Positions 7,258 to 14,073 are shown, counted from the first letter of the stretch. The stretch is 14,502 nucleotides of DNA from CAZAYB01 sp964489215 (GCA_964489215.1 CAZAYB010000049.1:1-14502), one strand, 5' to 3'. Made by a program: numbers and translations. The notes: generated by a model from the letters alone, not told the origin.

Positions 7258-8649
7258 CTAATTATTGCTTTGGACCTCTTTGGCCTTTTCCTCTATCTGC
7301 CTTAGCTTACGCCTCGAACGGAGTACCGCCATTTTCTCATCCGGAAACTCCGACAATACCATGCCAAAATACTCCCTGGCCTTTTCATATCGGCCAAGCT
7401 GATAATAACACTTACCTGTCTCGAAAAAACAACGAGCTGCATAGTTCGAAGGAGCATCCTCATCTGCTATAACAATTTCATACTGCCTGATAGCTCCTTC
7501 ATAATCCCCCTCAGCCTCAAGCTTCCTTCCCTTACGTATCTGGCTCACTGCTGAATTCGTATAATCCCTGTCCTGACTTTTAACCTCAGCTCTTGAATCC
7601 CTCTCAGCAAAAGCCCTCCCCTGCGAAGCACCCCCGTAACCAGGCTCCAATTCAGGCTCTTTGGAAACTTCTGCATCATCACCTTTAACCTCACCTCCGG
7701 CACCCCCAACGTCTTTCAAAAGAAGCCTGCTCAGCATCATCTCATAATTGTCCCTGGCAGCTTTAACCTCACTGCGGTAATCAAAAAGATTGCCCTGCTC
7801 AAAATCGAATCTGACCATTATAGGCCCGCTCTCTCCAAACATCATCCTGTTGAACTCATCAGGCGCAATAGCGTCACTTATATCCTGCATCTGCTGACCT
7901 GACCTTACAACCTCCTCAAGAAACGCCTCATCCTGCATTATACTATCCATAACATTAAGAAGCTTCTCCCCGTTAATCTCAAGACGGACCTGGCCCGAAC
8001 CGCTGTTCTCAAAATTCACACTTTTACCAACCTTACCCGGCAAATTAAATACCGTCGAAGACGAAAGATCACTGAACATGCCCTTTAACATCATTCGGCT
8101 TTGCTGATACTGCATCTTAGCTGCAGAAATCGCTCCTTTAAGCTGTTCTTCACTCATACTCGGCATCTCATCTGCACCAGTTCCCCCCTCAACTCCCTTA
8201 GGCTCAACATTTTCAATCTCTATAACTCCCCCTTTACCGCCGTCATGTACTTGATAAACTATATTCAAACGGTTCTCCTCAGTCAGATTACCCGTAACCA
8301 AAGAAAGCTTGTTAATATCTTCAAAATAAGCCGTGCCCTCAAAATGAATCCGCTGATCCTCTGTAAGACTGTAAGACACCTCTGACCAGGCCTCAACTCC
8401 ATCAGAATCCTCCAATGTAGCCATTACAGCCTGCTTAAGGTCCCCATAAGGGTCACCTTTAACTTTCATATCAATACCCCCCGCACCTGCACCCATCATA
8501 CTCGCCATATCCACAGATGGAATTGTATAACTGTATAAAACCTTACCCGAACCGTCAGGGTTGATACTGAAAACCGCCTCTTCCTGAACACAGCCGGATA
8601 CAATTAAAAAAACTGCAAATGCAGCTAAAATCAGAATTAACCTGTGCAT
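7258..8649 (-). CDS. putative lipoprotein with C-terminal TPR repeats
   Basis: Function unknown. The 463-residue product starts with a lipoprotein signal peptide: MHR, a hydrophobic stretch, then the lipobox VSGC with C20 as the predicted lipidated residue. The mature N-terminal part begins with a beta-rich segment containing NPDGSG and repeatedly shows Gly- and Asp-rich strands. Residues about 310-360 form a charged, low-complexity linker. Residues about 365-450 look like two tetratricopeptide repeats, with GDYEGAIRQYEIVI and GRYEKAREYFGMVL as helix pairs, so it probably binds another protein at the envelope. GAGG lies seven bases before the ATG. It follows the ECF sigma/anti-sigma pair in the same direction and has its own promoter-like sites, so it may be a target or partner of that system; this is inference. 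Confidence 0.82.
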   Translation of the reverse strand: MHRLILILAAFAVFLIVSGCVQEEAVFSINPDGSGKVLYSYTIPSVDMASMMGAGAGGIDMKVKGDPYGDLKQAVMATLEDSDGVEAWSEVSYSLTEDQRIHFEGTAYFEDINKLSLVTGNLTEENRLNIVYQVHDGGKGGVIEIENVEPKGVEGGTGADEMPSMSEEQLKGAISAAKMQYQQSRMMLKGMFSDLSSSTVFNLPGKVGKSVNFENSGSGQVRLEINGEKLLNVMDSIMQDEAFLEEVVRSGQQMQDISDAIAPDEFNRMMFGESGPIMVRFDFEQGNLFDYRSEVKAARDNYEMMLSRLLLKDVGGAGGEVKGDDAEVSKEPELEPGYGGASQGRAFAERDSRAEVKSQDRDYTNSAVSQIRKGRKLEAEGDYEGAIRQYEIVIADEDAPSNYAARCFFETGKCYYQLGRYEKAREYFGMVLSEFPDEKMAVLRSRRKLRQIEEKAKEVQSNN

Positions 8650-8705
8650 ATCAGCCCTCTTAAAATGACAAAATAAAACCGGTTATAATAAAAAAAACAC
8701 GGACC

Positions 8706-8738
8706 TGTCAATTATCCCCCAAAACCCCGTTTTGTCAA
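8706..8738 (-). promoter_or_regulatory. promoter P1 of the TPR lipoprotein, with second -35
   Basis: On the minus strand a perfect TTGACA (8738-8733) is 16 bases before GATAAT (8716-8711). A second perfect TTGACA (8711-8706) overlaps this -10 and is 18 bases before TATAAC (8687-8682). Both point toward the lipoprotein gene at 8649, so two tandem sigma-70-type promoters are likely. Confidence 0.6.
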
Positions 8739-8781
8739 GAATCTTCCGCCCCGCACCTAAATCTGCAAAACGCACAAAAAA

Positions 8782-9801
8782 CTACTCAACCCCTTTAACA
8801 ACTATCGTAAGTTCAACTTCCTCACGCTCGCTGTCAGCATCACCCTCCTGGCCGCCTTCCTCCTTGTCTTCAGGACCGGTCAGCATAGGCTTGACAGGCC
8901 TTATATCCTCCAGCCTCCAGCCGTCATCTTCACTGCCCTTATCATCAGGACGGGCACGAACATAACGCTTGGCAAAAAGTACAGGATCATCAGAAGGCAT
9001 ACTCACAATATCTGATATATAAGCCAGTGGAACCTCGCTTATTGTAAAGCTGTTACCAGAATCAAAATCATCTGAACTGTAAATCGTAAAATCCTTATTA
9101 TTACATTTATCCCATACCTGAGTCAGGTCATCTACAAGCTCAACAACTTTCTGACGGGAACACGAAAGACGATAAGTGCTCATTGTAGGCTGATGCTTGG
9201 GTACAGTGCACTCGACAAGATTATTATTATACATCGCCTTTTCAAGAAATGCGTTTATGGATATCCACTCCCTGCTCGACAAATCAAGCCGGGCATAAAG
9301 AATTTTACGCTCCTGCTTAACCTCACGAGCAACTGTAGATGGACTGCCCTCACGACGCATCATCTCTATCTCCTCGACAACATCCCTGCTAAGAACATCG
9401 CTGCCTTGACCCTCCCCAGAGCCGTTATCAACAGGCACCATAATATTGTAAACAACAAGACCCATTATACCAAGCAGCAAAAACAAAGCCGCAACCGAAA
9501 CAAGATTACGCATAAGAAGGTGCCTCGCTCCGGCGCTGTCTTCTTCACGAAGCCTGCTCGGCTCCAGAATAAGCTGCCTCTCGAGCCTGCTGCGAACATC
9601 CGAAAGCATACCCTCTGGAGCCTGGTCTACTGGCATTGCCCCCAAAAGCTCCTTTTGCCTGACAAGCATCTTCAGCTGACTCTCAAGCTCTGGATTATTA
9701 TCTATAAGACGCTTGACTTCCATCTTCTGACGCTCACTCAGCTCTCCGTCAATATAACCGCTGAAAAGCTCTTCTATTTCACTCTTATTATTCTTTTCCA
9801 T
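8782..9801 (-). CDS. putative membrane anti-sigma factor
   Basis: The 339-residue product is predicted to hold the adjacent ECF sigma factor at the membrane. The N-terminal 60 residues (ELFSGYIDGELSERQ, then a helix with NNPELESQL) have the shape of an anti-sigma domain, including the common YIDGEL pattern. They lack the HxxxCxxC zinc motif of the ZAS family. One transmembrane segment spans about residues 98-121. The remaining 215 residues would be outside the cytoplasmic membrane. They match no family I recognise, contain a few cysteines, and end in a very acidic stretch (about 305-330). The ATG overlaps the sigma stop as TAATG, so the two are translationally coupled at matched amounts. Assignment rests on the N-terminal pattern, topology and position. 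Confidence 0.78.
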   Translation of the reverse strand: MEKNNKSEIEELFSGYIDGELSERQKMEVKRLIDNNPELESQLKMLVRQKELLGAMPVDQAPEGMLSDVRSRLERQLILEPSRLREEDSAGARHLLMRNLVSVAALFLLLGIMGLVVYNIMVPVDNGSGEGQGSDVLSRDVVEEIEMMRREGSPSTVAREVKQERKILYARLDLSSREWISINAFLEKAMYNNNLVECTVPKHQPTMSTYRLSCSRQKVVELVDDLTQVWDKCNNKDFTIYSSDDFDSGNSFTISEVPLAYISDIVSMPSDDPVLFAKRYVRARPDDKGSEDDGWRLEDIRPVKPMLTGPEDKEEGGQEGDADSEREEVELTIVVKGVE

Positions 9802-10406
9802 TAAAGCACCGTAGAAAGAATCTCTCTTAAATTAGACCTGGCCCTGCTGAGCCTGCTTTTGACTGTACCAATCTCAATACCTAACACATCGCCTATCTGG
9901 TCATAGCTCATCTGCTCAATATCACGCAATATCACTACCGCTCTATGGTCCTCTGAAAGCTCTCGCATCGCCTGACGCAAAAGCTCGATCATCTCATTAC
10001 TGCTCACTACACTTACAGGATCCATTCCCGTATCATCAACAAGAAACCTGCCGAGACTGCGACGAGCATCATCCCTGTTAGGACCCATAGTCTCATCAAG
10101 AGAACGGGTCGATATTGTCACCTGACGCCTGCAGTAATTTAACGTAAGATTTACCGCTATACGAAAAAGCCAGGTATAAAAAGCGCTCTGACCGCGAAAA
10201 CTCTTTACTTTCTCTATAAATTTGACAAACGTCTCCTGGGTAAGTTCCGCAGCATCGTCATAATTTCCGCATATTTTATAAATTACGTTAAAAATACGGT
10301 CCTGATAACGAACTATAAGACGCTCTATCGCAACTGAATCGCCGTTTTTGCTCTTCTCAACAAGAACATTATCGTCAAGAGTTATATTTTCCACCTGATG
10401 GCTCAT
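9801..10406 (-). CDS. ECF-type RNA polymerase sigma factor (SigE-like)
   Basis: The 201-residue product is a small sigma-70 family factor with only regions 2 and 4. Region 2 (about residues 25-95) has YDDAAELTQETFVKFIEKV and the -10-binding segment ending FYTWLFRIAVNLTLNYCRR. Region 4 (about 140-195) has LSEDHRAVVILRDIEQMSYDQIGDVLGIEIGTVKSRLSRAR, a typical helix-turn-helix. A 30-residue linker joins them. The gene overlaps the downstream anti-sigma gene by one base. Such pairs respond to envelope signals; which signal cannot be read from the sequence. The subgroup is not assigned, so no gene symbol is given. The start is supported only by a weak GAG five bases upstream. Confidence 0.93.
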   Translation of the reverse strand: MSHQVENITLDDNVLVEKSKNGDSVAIERLIVRYQDRIFNVIYKICGNYDDAAELTQETFVKFIEKVKSFRGQSAFYTWLFRIAVNLTLNYCRRQVTISTRSLDETMGPNRDDARRSLGRFLVDDTGMDPVSVVSSNEMIELLRQAMRELSEDHRAVVILRDIEQMSYDQIGDVLGIEIGTVKSRLSRARSNLREILSTVL

Positions 10407-10462
10407 TTAACTCAAAAAACCCTTCTGTACATAAATATTTCCAAATAACCCCCAAAATAAGC

Positions 10463-10996
10463 TTAATCCCCGTAATCAACTTCCATACTGTCAGAAAAAC
10501 GCTTACCCTCTGGATTTATAAAAGTAACCTCTACTATAAACTGCAATCCTTCATCTGCCTCGATGTCAACCTCAAATTCAAACTTATAAGCGCGAAGATA
10601 TTCTCGCCAGTGCTCACTGTTAACCTTCGGATTTATCAGGTCCAGATTATTCCAGGCCGCTATACGCCTGCCCTTAGGCTCACTGCTGCGGGGAATTCGA
10701 CGGTAAAGCTCAAAACGAAAAGTACCAGGACTCTTCACCCTCGAATCATAACTGTCAAGAAGATCAACATAAACCGTCAGCTTACTTACTCCCGGTCGGC
10801 TGCTCAATGACATTATCTCCGTCAAACCAAGCAAATGTATCCGCCTGACTCCGTAAGAACCGTATATCTCCTCAATACTGCCGTAATCGCCAACTTCTTG
10901 AGATACCAGAGAACGCTGCTGCTCCTGACAGCCCCCGAAAAAACAAAAAAACAAACAAAAAAAACTGACAGAAAAAATTATAAAAATCCGTTTCAT
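10463..10996 (-). CDS. putative lipoprotein of unknown function
   Basis: The 177-residue product has a very hydrophobic, Phe-rich signal sequence followed by FGGC, giving C23 as the likely lipidated residue. The mature part is beta-rich with no family I recognise. It contains TVYVDLLDSYDSRVKSPGTFRFELY and FIVEVTFINPEGKRF, which look like strands of one compact domain. GAGGAG lies eight bases before the ATG, so the start is well supported. The gene is 56 bases upstream of the sigma factor in the same direction and may share its transcript. A role in envelope sensing with the sigma/anti-sigma pair is possible but is inferred from position only. Confidence 0.78.
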   Translation of the reverse strand: MKRIFIIFSVSFFCLFFCFFGGCQEQQRSLVSQEVGDYGSIEEIYGSYGVRRIHLLGLTEIMSLSSRPGVSKLTVYVDLLDSYDSRVKSPGTFRFELYRRIPRSSEPKGRRIAAWNNLDLINPKVNSEHWREYLRAYKFEFEVDIEADEGLQFIVEVTFINPEGKRFSDSMEVDYGD

Positions 10997-11017
10997 AGCT
11001 TAACTCCTCAAAAATGC

Positions 11018-11037
11018 AAAAAAACTTAAATCTTAAG
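11018..11037 (-). terminator. possible intrinsic terminator after ribBA
   Basis: On the minus strand CTTAA/TTAAG with a three-base loop is followed by seven T, about 55 bases after the ribBA stop and just before the lipoprotein's ribosome binding site. The stem is short and A/T-rich, so termination would be weak; partial read-through into the lipoprotein-sigma genes is possible. Confidence 0.4.
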
Positions 11038-11090
11038 AGCTAATTCAAATGGACAGCTCTGATATAATCCGAAAAAACTCCATTATAACC

Positions 11091-12323
11091 TCAAAGATCC
11101 TCGTCAAGTATATGACCAAACCGGTTTTTCTTGGTCCTCAGATATTTACGGTTATGCTCACCTGGCTTGGCACGAAGAGATATCTGCTCAGCAACCTTGA
11201 TACCGTAAACTTCAAGCCTGCTTATCTTCTTCGGATTATTCGTTAATATTCGTACATTTTTTATACCCAGATCAACCAAAATCTGAGCTCCTATACCATA
11301 ATCACGCTTATCTGCCATAAATCCAAGGGCAATATTGGCATCAACCGTATCAAGTCCCTCATCCTGAAGCTTATAAGCATTAAGCTTATTTGCAAGACCA
11401 ATACCCCTGCCCTCCTGACGAAGATAAATCAAAGCCCCCTTCCCCGCCTCCTGAATCATCTGCATTGCTGTTATCAGCTGATATCCGCATTCACAACGCT
11501 GAGAATGAAAAAGATCACCCGTCATACATTCTGAATGAACACGTATCAAAACCGGATCTTCATGCTCGATAGTCTTACCGAAACCGTCCTTTTCACCTAC
11601 TCCGCCAACACAAAGAGCAAGATGAGGCTCTGCACTTTCCAAGGTAGAATAACCAATAAGCTCAAATTCCCCGTAATCTGTAGGTAAGGTTATCTCCTGA
11701 ATACGCTTAACCTGCTTCTCACGAAGTAAACGGTACTCTATAAGCTTGGCAACGCTGGTCATCTTAAGACCGTGACAACCGCAGTAGTCCTCAAGCTCAC
11801 TCATCCTCGCCATTGTCCCGTCATCATTGATAATCTCGCATATAACACCTGCTGGCTTCAAACCTGCCGCACGCATAAGATCAACCGCACCCTCAGTCTG
11901 ACCTGCCCTTACCAGAACCCCCCCGTTCCTCGCACGAAGTGGAAAAACATGACCGGGCCTGGCAAGATCCTTGCTCCTGGTACCCTCATCTGCTAATAGA
12001 TTAATCGTCTTAGCCCGGTCAGATGCGCTTATACCAGTACTTATACCCTCCCTCGAATCAACACTGACAGTAAATGCAGTACCAAGCTTAGCTGTATTAT
12101 CAACACTTTGAGGATAAAGGCCAAGCTCATCACATCGCTCCTCTGTCATCGGAACACATATCAAACCCCTGCCGTACTTAGCCATAAAGTTCACCGTAGC
12201 TGCATCAGTAAACTCTGCCGCACAAACAAGGTCACCCTCATTCTCACGGTCCTCATCATCGACAAGAACTATCATTCGCCCGGCCTTAAGCTCTTCAAGT
12301 ATCTCAGGGATCTCACTTATCAT
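11091..12323 (-). CDS. ribBA: bifunctional 3,4-dihydroxy-2-butanone-4-phosphate synthase / GTP cyclohydrolase II (RibBA)
   Basis: This cytoplasmic enzyme starts both branches of riboflavin synthesis: ribulose 5-phosphate to dihydroxybutanone phosphate, and GTP to the diaminopyrimidine precursor. The 410-residue product has the RibB domain first, with the acidic metal motif DDEDRENEGD (residues 22-31) and STGISASDR (95-103). The RibA domain follows from about residue 205, with zinc ligands C266, C277 and C279 in HSECMTGDLFHSQRCECG and the GTP-site motif RQEGRGIGLANK (302-313). Both sets of key residues are present, so both activities are expected. The AGG before the ATG has about eight bases of spacing. 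No FMN riboswitch was recognised upstream, and no other rib gene lies in the window. Confidence 0.96.
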   Translation of the reverse strand: MISEIPEILEELKAGRMIVLVDDEDRENEGDLVCAAEFTDAATVNFMAKYGRGLICVPMTEERCDELGLYPQSVDNTAKLGTAFTVSVDSREGISTGISASDRAKTINLLADEGTRSKDLARPGHVFPLRARNGGVLVRAGQTEGAVDLMRAAGLKPAGVICEIINDDGTMARMSELEDYCGCHGLKMTSVAKLIEYRLLREKQVKRIQEITLPTDYGEFELIGYSTLESAEPHLALCVGGVGEKDGFGKTIEHEDPVLIRVHSECMTGDLFHSQRCECGYQLITAMQMIQEAGKGALIYLRQEGRGIGLANKLNAYKLQDEGLDTVDANIALGFMADKRDYGIGAQILVDLGIKNVRILTNNPKKISRLEVYGIKVAEQISLRAKPGEHNRKYLRTKKNRFGHILDEDL

Positions 12324-12371
12324 AAAATAACCTGACTAAACAAAAAAACAATAATGTTAATATAACCTCTA

Positions 12372-12377
12372 TATAAT
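12372..12377 (+). promoter_or_regulatory. -10 box of repeat module A
   Basis: A perfect TATAAT on the plus strand lies ten bases before the conserved CTTAAAAATT of the leader, exactly as in module B. No good -35 is seen 16-18 bases upstream, so this promoter should be weaker than the one at 12656-12684, or depend on another factor. It points away from ribBA. Confidence 0.4.
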
Positions 12378-12458
12378 ACCGGTGCCCCTTAAAAATTTCG
12401 CCCTAAGCCTCAAACCGGTCATCGTTGTTAAGCGATATTTTCAGGGCCTATAGTATTA
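12372..12458 (+). repeat. duplicated promoter-leader module, copy A
   Basis: This 87-base stretch aligns without gaps to 12679-12765 (offset 307), with 61 identical positions by hand count. It runs from TATAAT through CTTAAAAATT, GCCCT, TCAT-G--TGTTAAGC and AGGGCC to ATAG. GCCCT (12400-12404) and AGGGC (12443-12447) can pair and are kept in both copies. In this copy ATCG and CGAT can form an inner hairpin around TGTTAAG. Similarity fades after this but AAACT-AT-CC recurs about 35 bases on. No known riboswitch or small RNA was recognised. Confidence 0.65.
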
Positions 12459-12543
12459 ACCTTAAGGGCAACTCTAAACTATACCCCTCAAAATCGGCCA
12501 AAGCAAAATTATTTTGCCTCTTTAAAAAGATTTGTGGGCAGCA

Positions 12544-12627
12544 ATGCACCTAAATACCCATAAATATAGTAAATTAAGCATCTTAGCTCCATTTTTAATC
12601 ATATTGTTTCAACTCCATATATGTTAA
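12544..12627 (+). CDS. possible 27-residue hydrophobic peptide
   Basis: An ATG-started frame downstream of module A encodes a short peptide with a polar, lysine-containing N-terminal half and a hydrophobic C-terminal half (LSILAPFLIILFQL), the shape of a small membrane peptide. Only a weak GTGGGC precedes the ATG. A hairpin with a T-rich tail follows at the stop codon. Such a short frame can arise by chance in this A/T-rich gap; no family is recognised. Confidence 0.2.
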   Translation: MHLNTHKYSKLSILAPFLIILFQLHIC

Positions 12628-12657
12628 GATTGCTTAATATTTTCTTAGTTTTTTCTT
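12621..12657 (+). terminator. possible A/U-rich terminator after module A
   Basis: ATGTTAAG and CTTAATAT form an eight-pair stem (one G-T) around a four-base loop at 12621-12640. A T-rich tail, TTCTTAGTTTTTTCTT, follows. The stem is weak, but its place just before the promoter of module B suggests that it separates two small transcription units. Confidence 0.35.
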
Positions 12658-12684
12658 GATTTCAAACCCCTTATCTGATATAAT
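12656..12684 (+). promoter_or_regulatory. near-consensus sigma-70 promoter of module B
   Basis: TTGATT (12656-12661) and a perfect TATAAT (12679-12684) are separated by 17 bases, the best sigma-70-type promoter in this gap. Transcription should start near 12691 and run into the repeated leader and then the ORF at 12808. Confidence 0.7.
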
Positions 12685-12765
12685 ACTAAAGTAGCTTAAA
12701 AATTGAGCCCTATAGTTCAAGCCGATCATTGATGTTAAGCTTATTCTTTAGGGCCCATAGCATAA
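12679..12765 (+). repeat. duplicated promoter-leader module, copy B
   Basis: Second copy of the 87-base module, 307 bases after copy A. The pair GCCCTA (12707-12712) and TAGGGC (12749-12754) extends the shared five-base helix by one pair compared with copy A. In this copy the leader continues to a GGGGG ribosome binding site at 12795-12799 and an ATG at 12808, so it would form the 5' untranslated region of that ORF. Confidence 0.65.
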
Positions 12766-12807
12766 TATTAAAAATAGTCGAGAGAAACTTATCCGGGGGT
12801 TATAAAT

Positions 12808-13059
12808 ATGCTTAACAGAACAACCACAATTTCTGTCATAGCTGTCCAGGGTGCTCGCGGGCCTCCGAGCACAAAAAAAAAGACTGCCTTAAATTCCCGA
12901 TACAAACCCGGCTCAAATCCCCCAAAATTCTTCAATCTTTTTCAACGTCCTATAATTGCCGCAAAAACAAACCCATATTCTCAACAGACAATTATTTTCC
13001 CAAAAAATAATCCTCCGAATATTTGCTTCATCAGAATTTATTTACTATTGTTTAAGTGA
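12808..13059 (+). CDS. small ORF with ARGPP-lysine motif, hypothetical
   Basis: No known family. The frame encodes 83 residues and is preceded by GGGGG with eight bases of spacing, the same arrangement as the neighbouring Memo gene, and by a strong promoter about 125 bases upstream. Residues 16-20 are ARGPP, followed by STKKK. The same ARGPP then lysines occurs in the ORF at 13087. The part after residue 25 is rich in N, P, K, Q and F and looks like chance translation of the A/C-rich strand. One base fewer in the A9 run at 12873-12881 would end the peptide at TAA 12890-12892 after 27 residues, much closer to the other ORF. The real product may therefore be the short form. Confidence 0.35.
   Translation: MLNRTTTISVIAVQGARGPPSTKKKTALNSRYKPGSNPPKFFNLFQRPIIAAKTNPYSQQTIIFPKNNPPNICFIRIYLLLFK
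12853..12895 (+). repeat. ARGPP-type repeat, copy 1
   Basis: GCGGGCCTCCGAG here and GCGGTCCGCCGAG in copy 2 (from 13150) match, each followed by an A-run and then a short AT-rich stretch. GTGCTCG and CGAGCAC form a seven-base hairpin around the core in this copy. On the minus strand the same bases read LGGPRA in both copies, so the coding strand is not settled. Confidence 0.5.
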
Positions 13060-13069
13060 AACAAGTAAA
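13041..13069 (+). other. inverted repeat at the end of the small ORF
   Basis: TTGTTT/AAACAA (13048-13053 and 13059-13064) with a five-base loop is extended, past a two-base bulge, by TTTAC/GTAAA. The stop codon of the 83-codon frame lies in the loop. No T-run follows on the plus strand. It could be a protein-binding site or a transcript-end hairpin, and it lies just upstream of the ribosome binding site at 13075. Confidence 0.4.
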
Positions 13070-13086
13070 CCAAAAAGGACACTAAA

Positions 13087-13185
13087 ATGCCGAATATTTC
13101 GCTCATAAATCTGGTTTTTACTTTTTATTGCCCGTGCTTCAACGCACGAGCACGCGGTCCGCCGAGACCCGAAAAAAAGCCCTGA
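13087..13185 (+). CDS. 32-residue ORF with ARGPP-lysine motif, hypothetical
   Basis: No known family. An ATG with AAGGA seven bases upstream opens a 32-codon frame. The peptide has a hydrophobic middle (about residues 4-14), two cysteines (C15, C17), and a basic end, ARARGPPRPEKKP. Residues 22-26 repeat the ARGPP of the ORF at 12808, with only wobble differences in those codons. The gene ends 12 bases before the convergent stop of the Memo gene. A good ribosome binding site and the shared motif favour a real peptide; short length and no recognised homologue argue for caution. Confidence 0.35.
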   Translation: MPNISLINLVFTFYCPCFNARARGPPRPEKKP

Positions 13186-13190
13186 ATTTT
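13150..13190 (+). repeat. ARGPP-type repeat, copy 2
   Basis: Partner of the repeat at 12853. The core GCGGTCCGCCGAG is followed by GACCCG, a seven-A run and CCCTGAATTTT. Just upstream CGTGCT and AGCACG can pair. Copies 1 and 2 have the same orientation, 297 bases apart. Confidence 0.5.
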
Positions 13191-13197
13191 AACAATG

Positions 13198-14073
13198 TTA
13201 AAATACAACACCAGCGTATCCAACGCTGTCCCCGCCTCCGCTTCGGCCGAGCCTGCCCTCCATAACCTCACTGCTGTGAGTATGACCGATAACAACACCC
13301 TTTTCAGCACCAAGAATTTTCGCAACCTCTACCGCCGCCGCAACCGCCCCGGGTCCGCAGCTGCTCATATCATTGACGCCCTTATTCAATACACCCTCAG
13401 AATCCATTTTCACGACATATTCAAGAAATTCTCTGTCATTGACATCTTTGGCCCATTTAACTCCCTTTTGACCTGTACCCTCCGGACAAAAACCATAACT
13501 CCTGCCGTAATGAGTAAGATCCGTAGAAGCTATGCAAACCACACGTTTATTGTCTGCTAAACCGCTTAGAACCTCACCGCAGCCCCTGCCGAATTCTATG
13601 CTGTCCAAATTACCCGACACAAGAACAGGAACCATCCTCGCACCGTCAAAAAGCTCCTTTATTATAGGAACCTGAACCTCAATACTATGCTCACCGCCGT
13701 GAACCTTTGCATTGCTGACTCCATTGGTACTTGATAAAATCTCACCTGCAAGGTTCTCATCAACCTCGATATCGCCAACAGGACTTTCCCACTTACCTGA
13801 CGCAAAAACGGCCGGCTGACCCATATATCTATGGGAAGCTCCAAACATCAAAAATGTATCAACACCCCCGTTTTGCCTCTTAATTGCCTCAAAAACCTTC
13901 ACCGCCAGATCGCCGCTGAAAACCCAGCCCGCATGAGGAACAACCCCGCAAAAAATATGACCAGGCAAATTGCCGAAATCAAATTCAAGGCCGGAAAACT
14001 CCTCTATCATACCAACACAACCATCACGGTCATCTGGATAAAACTGACCGGCTGCCAATGATTTTCTGATCAT
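13198..14073 (-). CDS. amrB: Memo-family protein (AmmeMemoRadiSam system protein B)
   Basis: Memo proteins share the fold of class III aromatic-ring dioxygenases; the bacterial role is not settled. In many genomes the family occurs with AMMECR1 and a radical SAM protein, but neither is in this window. The 291-residue product has the family blocks AGQFYP near the start, VPHAGWVFSG, GASHRYMG, GGEHSIEVQVP, STDLTHYG, SSCGPGAV and the ending DSVGYAGVVF. H47, H81, H188 and C239 match the positions of the metal-site residues known for human MEMO1. The frame extends ten codons upstream, but the ATG at 14073 has a strong GGGGG eight bases before it and is preferred. The gene diverges from purE. Confidence 0.92.
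   Translation of the reverse strand: MIRKSLAAGQFYPDDRDGCVGMIEEFSGLEFDFGNLPGHIFCGVVPHAGWVFSGDLAVKVFEAIKRQNGGVDTFLMFGASHRYMGQPAVFASGKWESPVGDIEVDENLAGEILSSTNGVSNAKVHGGEHSIEVQVPIIKELFDGARMVPVLVSGNLDSIEFGRGCGEVLSGLADNKRVVCIASTDLTHYGRSYGFCPEGTGQKGVKWAKDVNDREFLEYVVKMDSEGVLNKGVNDMSSCGPGAVAAAVEVAKILGAEKGVVIGHTHSSEVMEGRLGRSGGGDSVGYAGVVF

Noticed and set aside
11105..11110. Promoter inside the end of ribBA for the 10463-10996 lipoprotein
   Set aside because: A TATAAT lies at 11087-11082 on the minus strand, but the nearest TTGACG is only 14 bases away, too close to call.
12324..12500. FMN riboswitch before ribBA
   Set aside because: The conserved FMN aptamer segments were not found on the minus strand upstream of ribBA.
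13125..13325. 66-codon minus-strand frame ending in LGGPRARALKHGQ
   Set aside because: Most of it is a frame shadow of the Memo gene on the same strand. The LGGPRA part is kept only as an alternative reading of the repeat.
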